NCBI RefSeq assembly: GCF_000212415.1
Contig: NC_015500.1
Span: 372,001 to 436,000 of the forward strand
From: Treponema brennaborense DSM 12168
Lineage (GTDB): Bacteria; Spirochaetota; Spirochaetia; Treponematales; Treponemataceae
Direction of reading: 5' to 3'
Length of the DNA stretch: 64,000 nucleotides
Position 1 is the stretch's first letter. Each line of letters begins with the position of its first letter. A program made the position numbers and the translations under genes. The notes beneath the pieces are model-generated. The model did not search any database. It had not been told where the DNA came from and was given only the letters and a program-made list of their open reading frames with translations. Positions 44,568 to 52,114 of this stretch are shown here, piece after piece.

Positions 44568-45544
44568 TATTCGTTTTCTCCTTTCGCGACCATGTCGGGA
44601 GCGGCGTTGCTACCGGCGGGAGTGGTATGGATGCCGGCGGGTTTCGCCGTGCGCCCTTTGCGTATTTTGTCGAGGATACCCGTTTGTGACAGAATCAGGC
44701 AGACGATTATCAAAATGCCGGTGATGAGTTTAAGGTCGTTCGCGGTCATGCCGATTTTGTAGCCGTACATGCGCGCTACGAACATAAGCGCGCGGTAGAC
44801 GACGGAGCCGAGCAGCACGCGGAACGTGAGCAGTCCGATCCTGTTCGATTTCAGCAGGAATTCACCGAGCATGAGCGAGGCGAGTCCCGAAACGACGATG
44901 CCGGTTCCCGATCCGACGTCCGCGAATCCGTTGTACATGGCGGCAAGCGCTCCCGCCGCCGCGGCCAGTCCGTTTGCAAGGCAGATACCGACCGTTTTTA
45001 TCACCTGCGGATTCATCCCCTGCGACATGATCAGCTGCGGATTCGAGCCGAGCGCACCCATCGTGAGTCCGAAGTCGGTGTGAAAAAACAAATCGAGCAG
45101 TATCTTGACTGCGGCTGCGACGAGTATCAAAAAAACGACGGTCAGCAATTCCGGCGCGGCTCCGGTTCGTTCCGCCAGGCGGCTGATACCGGAAAAAACG
45201 GTGTCCACTTTCAGAAGCGAAACGTTCGCGCGGTTTGCCATGATGCGCAGGTTCACCGAATACAGCATGGTCATGGTAAGAATACCGGAAAGCAAATCGG
45301 GAACGTGCAGTTTGGTATGAATCAGCGCCGTAACGAGACCTGCTCCCATGCCGGCTGCGAACGCGGCGAGCAGTGCCGGAACGGGATGCACTCCGTTGAT
45401 GAGCAGCATCGCCGTTACCGCTGCGCCGAGCGGAAACGAACCGTCTACGGTCATATCCGCAAAGTTCAGCACGCGGAACGTGATGAACACGCCCAGCACC
45501 ATAAGACCGTATATCATTCCTTCTATTAATATGCTTTCTATCAT
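44567..45544 (-). CDS. ABC transporter permease (TrpY-like, BPD_transp_2)
   Basis: About eight membrane segments over 325 residues with a Pro/Ala-rich tail. The motif GMNPQVIKTVGICLANGLAA near 184-203 is the ATPase-contact region of this permease family. Its own promoter with a palindromic operator lies directly upstream, so it can be expressed apart from the receptor gene although all three genes point the same way. Confidence 0.87.
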   Translation of the reverse strand: MIESILIEGMIYGLMVLGVFITFRVLNFADMTVDGSFPLGAAVTAMLLINGVHPVPALLAAFAAGMGAGLVTALIHTKLHVPDLLSGILTMTMLYSVNLRIMANRANVSLLKVDTVFSGISRLAERTGAAPELLTVVFLILVAAAVKILLDLFFHTDFGLTMGALGSNPQLIMSQGMNPQVIKTVGICLANGLAAAAGALAAMYNGFADVGSGTGIVVSGLASLMLGEFLLKSNRIGLLTFRVLLGSVVYRALMFVARMYGYKIGMTANDLKLITGILIIVCLILSQTGILDKIRKGRTAKPAGIHTTPAGSNAAPDMVAKGENE

Positions 45545-45552
45545 GACATATC

Positions 45553-45605
45553 CTGTTATTGTAAATAGTAACAGAATTATAACACGGTTTGCAGGTCGTG
45601 CGCAA
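45553..45605 (-). promoter_or_regulatory. Promoter and 22-bp operator of the permease-ATPase operon
   Basis: On the minus strand TTGCGC (45600-45605), 18-bp spacer, TATAAT (45576-45581). Immediately downstream lies CTGTTACT-N6-AATAACAG (45553-45574). It has the same 8-6-8 architecture as the palindrome at 47061-47082 and covers the expected transcription start, as a repressor site would. Confidence 0.65.
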
Positions 45606-45623
45606 GCGTTGCGGTGCCGGACG
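45577..45623. repeat. Direct repeat, copy 1 (promoter segment)
   Basis: A 47-bp segment holding most of the permease promoter. It matches 45948-45994 at 44 of 47 positions. Confidence 0.9.
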
Positions 45624-45667
45624 TCAGGACAGGCGCATTACTTTGTGCCGGAAAACTGTATCGACGT

Positions 45668-45843
45668 ACTGTTTTCACGTTCAAACCTTACTGTTTTCAC
45701 GTTCAAACCTTACTGTTTTCACGTTCAAATCCTACTGTTTTCACGTTCAAACCTTACTGTTTTCACGCTCAAACCTTACGGCCGTGGTTCTCAAACCTTA
45801 CGGCCGTGGCTCTCAAACCTTACGGCCGTGACGCTCAAACCTT
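45668..45843 (+). repeat. Minisatellite of eight 22-bp units in two sequence types
   Basis: Units 1-5 (45668-45777) begin ACTGTTTTCACGTTC and units 6-8 (45778-45843) begin ACGGCCGTGG. All end in CTCAAACCTT or a one- or two-base variant. There are no spacers. The array lies between two copies of the promoter-bearing direct repeat. Confidence 0.95.
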
Positions 45844-45947
45844 ACGGTCACATTCTAAAAGAAGCTGTTTTGATTGAGTTCGATAGCCGGGCGCTTTCAT
45901 GCCTTCTTTTTCCGGACAGAAAGCGCTTGTGCAAGGCTCTTCAACTT

Positions 45948-45994
45948 TTATAATCCGGTTTGCAGGCCGTGCGCAAGCGTTGCGGTGCCGGACG
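45948..45994. repeat. Direct repeat, copy 2
   Basis: Second copy of the 47-bp segment at 45577-45623. It retains the TTGCGC element and an AT-rich -10 region but not the downstream operator. It ends 24 bp before the stop of the receptor gene. Confidence 0.9.
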
Positions 45995-46017
45995 GACGTC
46001 CGGCAAAAGAATCCGAT

Positions 46018-47022
46018 TTATTTCTGAGTAAGCGTGCCGTTCCGGTAAATCATGTTCGCGCTGTCAACGTAGGTTTGGGGAACGGTGATTCCGCACAGTG
46101 CGGCGGCGTCGAGGTTTATCAGCAAGTCCGAGTCGGACGGTTCGGTCATGAATCGGACGGGAATGTCGGCGGGCTTTGCACCGTTGAGAATCTGTACGAC
46201 CATTTCTCCCGTAGCGTATCCGGCTTTGTAATAGTTGAACCCGGAGGCAATAAGGCAGCCGCCGTTCATTGCGCCGGTAACGTCGCCGGAGAATATCGGT
46301 TTGCGGGCTTTATCGAACACTTGAATGAGCGAATTCAGCGCCGAAAACACGGTGTTGTCGGTGGTAAGATAGACGCCGTCTACGCGGCTGACGAGCGCTT
46401 CGGCAGCCTGTTTGACTTCCGCCGAGGTTGAAATGGATTGGGTTACCAGTTTTATGCCGAATTCGTCGCAGGCCGATTCAACCAGGGCGAGCGCGGAAAC
46501 GGAGTTCGCTTCATTGCTGGTGTAGATGTAGCCGAGCGTTTTGATTCCCGCGATATCTTTGAACATTTTAATATGCTCGCGGGTAGGAATGGCGTCCGAC
46601 ATGCCGGTAACGTTGCCTTCTCCGTGTGCGAGCGTCGAAACCAATCCGGCGCCGACGGGGTCGGTGATGGTACCGAACACGACGGGGCGGTCTTTGATGG
46701 CTGTGGCGAGTGCGACGGCGACGGGGGTTGCGATACCGACGGCGACGTCTACCTTTTCGGCTTTGAATTTTGCGGCAATTTGGGCTGCGGTGTTGACGTC
46801 GCCGTTGGCGTTTTGCAGGTCGTACGTTACGCTGAATCCCGCGTCGTTAACGGCGTCGATGATGCCCTGTTCGACTTGATCGAGCGCGACGTGCTGGACG
46901 ATTTTTGCGATGCCGATTTTTACGGTTCCGTCGTTTGCGGCGGCGGTGTCTTTCGTTCCGCCTGCGAAAAGCGCTGCGGAGGCGAGGGCTGCCGTGAACA
47001 GCAGGGTAAGTGTCTTTTTCAT
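46018..47022 (-). CDS. ABC transporter substrate-binding protein (ABC_sub_bind/TrpX-like)
   Basis: Periplasmic receptor of about 334 residues with a signal peptide ending LFAGGTKD (no lipobox Cys). The two-lobe ABC_sub_bind pattern is clear (VKIGIAKIVQHVALDQ, GIATPVAVALA, PVVFGTITDPVGAGLV). Relatives bind tryptophan or other aromatic compounds. I chose ATG 47022 over the longer frame because AAGGAG precedes it and the signal peptide starts there. It is first in the gene order of the importer and has its own strong promoter and operator. Confidence 0.87.
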   Translation of the reverse strand: MKKTLTLLFTAALASAALFAGGTKDTAAANDGTVKIGIAKIVQHVALDQVEQGIIDAVNDAGFSVTYDLQNANGDVNTAAQIAAKFKAEKVDVAVGIATPVAVALATAIKDRPVVFGTITDPVGAGLVSTLAHGEGNVTGMSDAIPTREHIKMFKDIAGIKTLGYIYTSNEANSVSALALVESACDEFGIKLVTQSISTSAEVKQAAEALVSRVDGVYLTTDNTVFSALNSLIQVFDKARKPIFSGDVTGAMNGGCLIASGFNYYKAGYATGEMVVQILNGAKPADIPVRFMTEPSDSDLLINLDAAALCGITVPQTYVDSANMIYRNGTLTQK

Positions 47023-47060
47023 GTATTGCTCCTTTTTCTTTATACGATACGATCGGTATG

Positions 47061-47115
47061 TTGTTACTATTTGAAGTAACAAGAGCAGTGTACCGGAGTT
47101 TGTGCGGTGTGTCAA
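47061..47115 (-). promoter_or_regulatory. Promoter and perfect 22-bp operator of the TrpX-like gene
   Basis: On the minus strand TTGACA (47110-47115), 17-bp spacer, TACACT (47087-47092), then TTGTTACT-N6-AGTAACAA (47061-47082), a perfect 8-bp inverted repeat at the expected start site. The -35 box lies in the gap behind the XRE gene. Confidence 0.75.
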
Positions 47116-47123
47116 GCGGTTTC

Positions 47124-47426
47124 TTACAGCAAATTGAGCGCGTCGGTTACGGTGCGGATGACGAGCGCTTTCGCTTCATGTGAAAGTATTTCCGCCGCAG
47201 GCTCTTTTTCAGCGGCGGGATCGGCGAACAGCCGTGCCGGGGGTATTTCCAGTACCGCTGCCATGACGAGGATAAGATCGAACGACGGCTTCGCCGCGCC
47301 GCATTCGATATTGCCGATCGTTCCGTTTGAAACGTCGCAGCGCTCGGCGAATTCGCTTTGCGAAAATCCTTTTTGCTTCCGAAAAAATTTAAGATTCCGT
47401 ATAAACTGGATGTGATAATCGGACAT
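47124..47426 (-). CDS. XRE-family transcriptional regulator
   Basis: A 100-residue protein with an N-terminal Cro/CI helix-turn-helix (IRNLKFFRKQKGFSQSEFAERCDVSNGTIGNIECG) and a short helical tail. It lies directly upstream of the TrpX-like gene on the same strand and is one candidate to bind the paired 22-bp operators. The start is either ATG 47456 or ATG 47426. I prefer 47426 because TATACT ends six bases before it and homology begins there. Confidence 0.8.
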   Translation of the reverse strand: MSDYHIQFIRNLKFFRKQKGFSQSEFAERCDVSNGTIGNIECGAAKPSFDLILVMAAVLEIPPARLFADPAAEKEPAAEILSHEAKALVIRTVTDALNLL

Positions 47427-47432
47427 TTTCTC

Positions 47433-47438
47433 AGTATA
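47433..47438 (-). promoter_or_regulatory. -10 box of the XRE gene
   Basis: TATACT on the minus strand, six bases before ATG 47426. The -35 position is poor (TATCAA). It supports a leaderless message from the inner start. Confidence 0.4.
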
Positions 47439-47565
47439 AAATGAAAAAATATTCATTGATATATATTTTAACTGAGGGTAAACTAAGATCGTGCTCAGTT
47501 ATAATGAGTGAAAAGAATATGAGTAAGTTTTTCCTCTTTTCCAATGTTTTTTATCGGAGGTTGTA

Positions 47566-47913
47566 TTGAAACGTATTTTTCTGATTGCGGTCGCCGTTAT
47601 GTTCTTATTCGGCAGTTGTACCGTGGTCGTTTCCGCGCCGGAAAATTCCGGCGGCAGCGGAGACACCGTTCAATACCCTGTTTTAATTCCCGAATTTGAA
47701 GCGGGAACCGTATGGAAGATTTCGAATTCCTATGCTCCTGCGAATAGCTGTGTTTATTTGGAATTTAACAATTCTACTTCCGGCGATGTCTACGTTTACG
47801 ACTCGTCGTCTTCTTCTTGGGAAAGCGAGGAATTCGGATATGTTTCTGAAACGGGTATTTTAGTATTAAACGGGGAATCCGCACTACGATGCTTTCTCGT
47901 AAGCAATCAATAG
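47566..47913 (+). CDS. Small hypothetical lipoprotein
   Basis: A 115-residue protein with a signal peptide and lipobox FLFGSC (C18). The mature part is rich in Ser, Tyr and Gly, with a beta-strand pattern and a DSSSSSWES stretch. No family was recognised. It starts at TTG 47566, six bases after CGGAGG, and the signal sequence fixes this start. It lies 30 bp before an outer-membrane barrel gene with which it probably forms an operon. Both are AT-richer than their neighbours. Confidence 0.7.
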   Translation: MKRIFLIAVAVMFLFGSCTVVVSAPENSGGSGDTVQYPVLIPEFEAGTVWKISNSYAPANSCVYLEFNNSTSGDVYVYDSSSSSWESEEFGYVSETGILVLNGESALRCFLVSNQ

Positions 47914-47943
47914 AAAGCAATGAAATGAAAGGAGAAAGATTGT

Positions 47944-48585
47944 ATGAAAAAGGTGTATGTAATTATTTTTACGTTGTTTACAGTCATATGGAGCGGTTCT
48001 GCATTAACTTTCGGTATTCGCGGAGGTGTTTCATACGGATTAGGTACCTCTTGGTCTGATTTTGGTGCGAATTTTTCCGGTAATTTTTCTGTTAGAGATG
48101 ATATTCCCATAGGTGGAAACATAGCAGTATACAGTGCTTTTCCGGTAAATGGTTTTCTTTTTTTTCAACCGGAGTTTTCTTTTATGATAAACAACGGTAT
48201 GGGGGTAAGCATCAAAGAGTCAGGACTTTCGACGAGTATGCAGTTAAAATATTCGTCCCTTGATATTCCGATTCTTGTCGGATTCTCCTTCCACTCTTTC
48301 AATAAAATGAGGTTATGTTTTCTTGGCGGATTATATCTTTCATTCCCCTTGGGAGAAATGGAAGTGAGCACTTCCTCTGACGGAAAAACGGAGAGAGTTG
48401 CCATTTCGTCTGGACTCATTTGGGGGGTTACCGGTGGCATTTCCTCGGTAATCCCTTTTAAAACCGGAGCCTTTATTGTCGATTTACGGTATCTTTCTGA
48501 TTTTCGTTCTATAGAAGTAGCATACATATCTATGTTTACAAGACGAACATTCGTCCTGTCAGTAGGATACGAATTCCGGTTTTAA
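47944..48585 (+). CDS. Outer-membrane beta-barrel protein (PorT/OMP_b-brl type)
   Basis: A 213-residue protein with a signal peptide (cut after about residue 20) and alternating strands typical of small eight-stranded barrels, ending in the aromatic GYEFRF that barrels use for BAM recognition. Glycine-rich turns (GIRGGVSYGLG) fit the family. The role (adhesin, structural or porin) cannot be told. AAAGGAGA lies before the ATG. Codon use is visibly AT-richer than in most of the window. Confidence 0.72.
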   Translation: MKKVYVIIFTLFTVIWSGSALTFGIRGGVSYGLGTSWSDFGANFSGNFSVRDDIPIGGNIAVYSAFPVNGFLFFQPEFSFMINNGMGVSIKESGLSTSMQLKYSSLDIPILVGFSFHSFNKMRLCFLGGLYLSFPLGEMEVSTSSDGKTERVAISSGLIWGVTGGISSVIPFKTGAFIVDLRYLSDFRSIEVAYISMFTRRTFVLSVGYEFRF

Positions 48586-48614
48586 CCGTTGTTACGCCGG
48601 ACTCTGAATCAGCG

Positions 48615-48660
48615 CCGAACGGAAAACGTGTGAACTGAGCGGGACACACGGTCCGTTCGG
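48615..48660. terminator. Long hairpin between convergent genes
   Basis: CCGAACGGA (48615-48623) pairs with TCCGTTCGG (48652-48660), and an inner CGTGTG/CACACG stem extends it. There is no U-tract. It sits between the barrel gene and the convergent regulator gene. Confidence 0.5.
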
Positions 48661-48676
48661 GATACGCGCGGCCCGT

Positions 48677-50014
48677 TCAGCTTTCGCCTGCGTCGCGGTT
48701 TTCGGCGGATGCCGGCTGTAGCCCGTTCAAGCGGCTCAGCTCCGATTGGAGCGCCACCGTTTTCTGCGTTTGGGTTTGCAGCCGTGCGGCGAGCAATTTG
48801 GACAGAAACAGTCCGTAATGCGGATATTTACGCAGGAGCTGCAAAAAGTCGATTTTCGGAATCTTGATGAGTTTTCCGGTATCGGCAGACATGAGCGACG
48901 CCGAGCGGCGGTCGTTCAGCAGGAACGACATTTCTCCGATGAACATGTCCCGGGGAGTAAGTACGTGAACCAATCGGTTGTTCGAGTAAACGGCGTATCG
49001 GCCCGATACGATAAAATATAAGTCGTTGGTTAATTCGTTTTGTCTGCACACAATCTGTTTCGGTGCAAACGTGATTTCTTGGTACGGTTTCATGGCAACC
49101 GGAACCGAGTTCGTCGAATCCCGTACGTTGCTGATGGAAAACGAAACGCTGTTGCCTTTTTCATTATATGAAAGCGTTTTGACCAGATCGGAAGACAGCC
49201 GTATGCCGCGTCCGTGTGTTTCTTCCGGAGCGGCGGAAACGTGCGACCGCCAATCGAAGCCCGCCCCCTGATCCGTGATACGGAACTCGGAACGTTCCGC
49301 ACCGATAACGTAATCGATCCTTATCTTCCGCGCGGCGATTACCGGATCCGCGTTCCGTTCGGCGATCAGTTCCAGTATGTTTCCGCCCGCTTCCAGACAG
49401 GCACTCTTATCCTGATACGAAATTTCGCAGTTTCCGTGTTCAAGCGCGTTGGTCAGCAATTCCATGAGCGTCGTAAACAAATTGAACCGATCGTCGTTGC
49501 TGATACGGTTGGAACAGTACAGATAGTTTACCAGAAAACCGGTGTACAGGCGCAGTTCGATCGGATTGTTGCCGCAGACGAATTGTCCTTGTTCTTTTGC
49601 TCCCAACTGTTCCTGCATTCGCCGCGTAAACAGGAATTGTTGGTTCTGCCACAGCATTCCGAGCAGAATGGTAAAATTCTGCGTGAACGTATACATCGTC
49701 TGCGTGATAAGTATGTTCGGATTTTTGCGGTCTTCCGCTTCCTGCGCTTGCGCCGGTGTTGCAGTAACGGCGATAACGCCGCCGTTGTGCAGCCACGGAT
49801 CGGAATCGATCGCCGCCAATACTTTTTCGGCTCCGCCCGCATCCGCCGAAAAATCCAAGATTTTTATTTCCGGCAGTTCGTAATCCATAAATACGACGGC
49901 TTCCGCCGCGTCGATGAAAAATACCGGTTCAAAAAGTTTTTCAAAATGTTTACAAGCCGATTTTACGGTGTGAATCACCCGGTCGTTGTCGGAATATACC
50001 AGAATTTTCTTCAT
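48677..50014 (-). CDS. Regulator with receiver-like, RsbW-type ATPase and cNMP-binding domains
   Basis: A 445-residue soluble protein. Residues 1-120 look like a receiver fold, with D9/D11 and ILDFSAD, but the phosphoacceptor position is uncertain. Residues 165-300 form a GHKL ATPase of the anti-sigma type (ELLTNALEHGN, DQGAGFDW, GRGIRLSSDL). Residues 310-425 are a cyclic-nucleotide-binding domain (YFIVSGRYAVY, FIGEMSFLLNDRRSASL), where the phosphate-cassette Glu and Arg are present. It may link cAMP level to a partner-switching or kinase output. The partner is not in the window. The start has no ribosome site; a promoter lies directly before it. Confidence 0.82.
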   Translation of the reverse strand: MKKILVYSDNDRVIHTVKSACKHFEKLFEPVFFIDAAEAVVFMDYELPEIKILDFSADAGGAEKVLAAIDSDPWLHNGGVIAVTATPAQAQEAEDRKNPNILITQTMYTFTQNFTILLGMLWQNQQFLFTRRMQEQLGAKEQGQFVCGNNPIELRLYTGFLVNYLYCSNRISNDDRFNLFTTLMELLTNALEHGNCEISYQDKSACLEAGGNILELIAERNADPVIAARKIRIDYVIGAERSEFRITDQGAGFDWRSHVSAAPEETHGRGIRLSSDLVKTLSYNEKGNSVSFSISNVRDSTNSVPVAMKPYQEITFAPKQIVCRQNELTNDLYFIVSGRYAVYSNNRLVHVLTPRDMFIGEMSFLLNDRRSASLMSADTGKLIKIPKIDFLQLLRKYPHYGLFLSKLLAARLQTQTQKTVALQSELSRLNGLQPASAENRDAGES

Positions 50015-50022
50015 ATTCGTAT

Positions 50023-50051
50023 AGTATACGGCAAGATTTCAGTATTTTCAA
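50023..50051 (-). promoter_or_regulatory. Promoter of the cNMP-binding regulator, leaderless position
   Basis: Minus strand TTGAAA (50046-50051), 17-bp spacer, TATACT (50023-50028), then eight bases to the ATG at 50014. Confidence 0.65.
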
Positions 50052-50085
50052 TGATAATTTGAATCGATAGCAGCGGGCCGGATGC

Positions 50086-50138
50086 GATGTCGTGCGCGCC
50101 GATTTACCGGATGCGCCGATTTACCGATGTCGTGCGCG
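50086..50138. repeat. Short interleaved direct repeats
   Basis: GCGCCGATTTACCG occurs at 50096-50109 and 50113-50126, and GATGTCGTGCGCG at 50086-50098 and 50126-50138. They fill the middle of the divergent promoter region. Confidence 0.8.
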
Positions 50139-50160
50139 AACGCCGGATGCAGGTTCGCCC

Positions 50161-50189
50161 TTGTTCCGATGCGCGCGTTTTGGTATAAT
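50161..50189 (+). promoter_or_regulatory. Promoter of the XPB helicase operon, leaderless position
   Basis: TTGTTC (50161-50166), 17-bp spacer, TATAAT (50184-50189), then eight bases to the ATG at 50198. Confidence 0.65.
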
Positions 50190-50197
50190 AAAATGTT

Positions 50198-52114
50198 ATG
50201 CAATATGATAATCCGCTTATCGTTCAAAGCGACCGGACGCTGCTGCTCGACGTGCACGCACCGCGTGCGGCGGAATGCCGCGCTTCCCTGATTCCCTTTG
50301 CGGAACTGGAACGGTCGCCCGAACATTTACATACATACCGGCTGACGCCGCTTTCGTTGTGGAACGCGGCGAGCGCGGGATTTTCTCCCGAAGACGCGGT
50401 CGCCGTGCTGAACGAATTCGCCCGCTACGACGTGCCGCAGTCGGTTACGATGTGGATACGGGAAACGGCCGGCCGTTTCGGTAAATTGCGGCTGGTTCCC
50501 GCTCCGTCGATGGACGTTCCGGCGCTCCCGTCGGCTTTATTTTCCGCCGGCGGAAACGATTCCGCGGCTGCAAGTGAACTTGCCGCGGAGAGCGCGGCGG
50601 GACGTACGGTTCGTGAAGAATTTTTGTATCTGGTAACCGAATCGAAGGCCGTATTCCGTGAAATAGCGGCAAACCCCGCCGCGTGCAAGCTGCTCACGGA
50701 ATGCACGTATCGGGAACCTGCCGCGGTTTCCGAATCAGCCGCGGCGTCTGAAAGCGTCGTGCCGCCGGTCAGCGAAGCCGAAAAACGGTTCTGTTTTACG
50801 CTGCGTCTGACCGATCGGGGAACGGTCAAGCAGGAACTGCTGCGTTTGGGTTGGCCGGTCAAGGACGACGTTCCGCTCGTTGACGGCGAACCGCTCGATA
50901 TCGAACTGCGCGAACGGACTGTTTCGGGCAAACCGTTTGAAATCAGGAATTATCAGAACGAAGCCGCCGACGCGCTGGTCGGCGACAAACGGCCGGGAAC
51001 CGGCTTCGGCACGATCGTACTGCCGTGCGGAGCGGGAAAAACGATCGTCGGCATGAATATCATGAATCGGCTCAAAACGAGTACGCTCATCATTACGACG
51101 AACATTTCGGCGGTGCATCAATGGATAGACGAACTGCTCGACAAAACGAGTCTGGCTCCGGATCAAATTTCCGAATACACCGGCGAATCGAAGACGATTA
51201 AACCGGTAACGGTCGCGACGTATCAGATTCTGACGTGGCGGCCGGAAAAAGACGCGCCGTATCCGCACTTTCAGATTTTCCGCGAACGCGCCTGGGGTTT
51301 GATTATTTACGATGAAGTTCACATGCTGCCGGCGCCCGTGTTTCGGGTGGCGGCGGAACTGCAGGCGGTGCGCCGCGTCGGCCTTACGGCTACGCTCGTC
51401 CGCGAAGACGGCTGCGAAGGCCACGTGTTCAGCTTGGTAGGCCCCAAACGCTACGACGTTCCGTGGAAAGAATTGGAGCATTCCGGCTGGATTGCAACGG
51501 CCGAATGCGTTGAAGTGCGCATCGATCTTCCGGCTGATACCGAAATAGAATACGCGGTCGCCGATTCGCGCAAGAAACATCGGATTGCAAGCGAAAATCC
51601 GGCCAAAACGCCGGTCGTGCAGGAACTGATAAAACGGTTCCCCGAAGATAAGATTCTGATCATCGGGCAGTATCTGGATCAGCTTGCGGAACTCGCCCGC
51701 CTGCTGAACGCACCGGTGATAACGGGCAAAACGCCGACGGCCGAACGCGACCGGATTTATGCGGATTTCAGAAACGGCGTGATTCAGGTGCTCGTGGTTT
51801 CAAAGGTTGCGAATTTTGCCATCGACTTGCCTGACGCCTCAATGGCGATTCAGGTTTCTGGTACGTTCGGAAGCCGGCAGGAAGAAGCGCAGCGGCTGGG
51901 GCGGATTCTGCGTCCCAAAGAGCGGACGTCCCGTTTTTTTACGCTTATCACGCGCAATACGGTGGAGGAAGAATTCGGCTCGAACCGGCAGAAATTCCTT
52001 GCCGAACAGGGATACTCGTATCGTATTATCCGGTATGCGGAGCCGGACGATCTTGACGAACTGTCCGCGCCGCTTGCCCTTCCCGGAACGGGCGGCCGAG
52101 GAGACTGCGTATGA
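50198..52114 (+). CDS. XPB-type DNA repair helicase (superfamily 2)
   Basis: A 3'-5' helicase related to eukaryotic XPB/ERCC3. The N-terminal 200 residues are an XPB-specific damage-recognition-like region. The helicase core has Walker A PCGAGKT (276-282), DEVH in IIYDEVHML, the XPB RED motif in LVREDG, and motif VI in EAQRLGRILRPK. The length of 638 residues is normal for bacterial XPB. The next gene, overlapping by four bases, encodes the usual bacterial XPB-associated protein. No ribosome site precedes the start. Confidence 0.92.
   Translation: MQYDNPLIVQSDRTLLLDVHAPRAAECRASLIPFAELERSPEHLHTYRLTPLSLWNAASAGFSPEDAVAVLNEFARYDVPQSVTMWIRETAGRFGKLRLVPAPSMDVPALPSALFSAGGNDSAAASELAAESAAGRTVREEFLYLVTESKAVFREIAANPAACKLLTECTYREPAAVSESAAASESVVPPVSEAEKRFCFTLRLTDRGTVKQELLRLGWPVKDDVPLVDGEPLDIELRERTVSGKPFEIRNYQNEAADALVGDKRPGTGFGTIVLPCGAGKTIVGMNIMNRLKTSTLIITTNISAVHQWIDELLDKTSLAPDQISEYTGESKTIKPVTVATYQILTWRPEKDAPYPHFQIFRERAWGLIIYDEVHMLPAPVFRVAAELQAVRRVGLTATLVREDGCEGHVFSLVGPKRYDVPWKELEHSGWIATAECVEVRIDLPADTEIEYAVADSRKKHRIASENPAKTPVVQELIKRFPEDKILIIGQYLDQLAELARLLNAPVITGKTPTAERDRIYADFRNGVIQVLVVSKVANFAIDLPDASMAIQVSGTFGSRQEEAQRLGRILRPKERTSRFFTLITRNTVEEEFGSNRQKFLAEQGYSYRIIRYAEPDDLDELSAPLALPGTGGRGDCV

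Noticed and set aside
45668-45843. Repeat array as a CRISPR
   Set aside because: Units adjoin with no spacers, and no cas genes are nearby.
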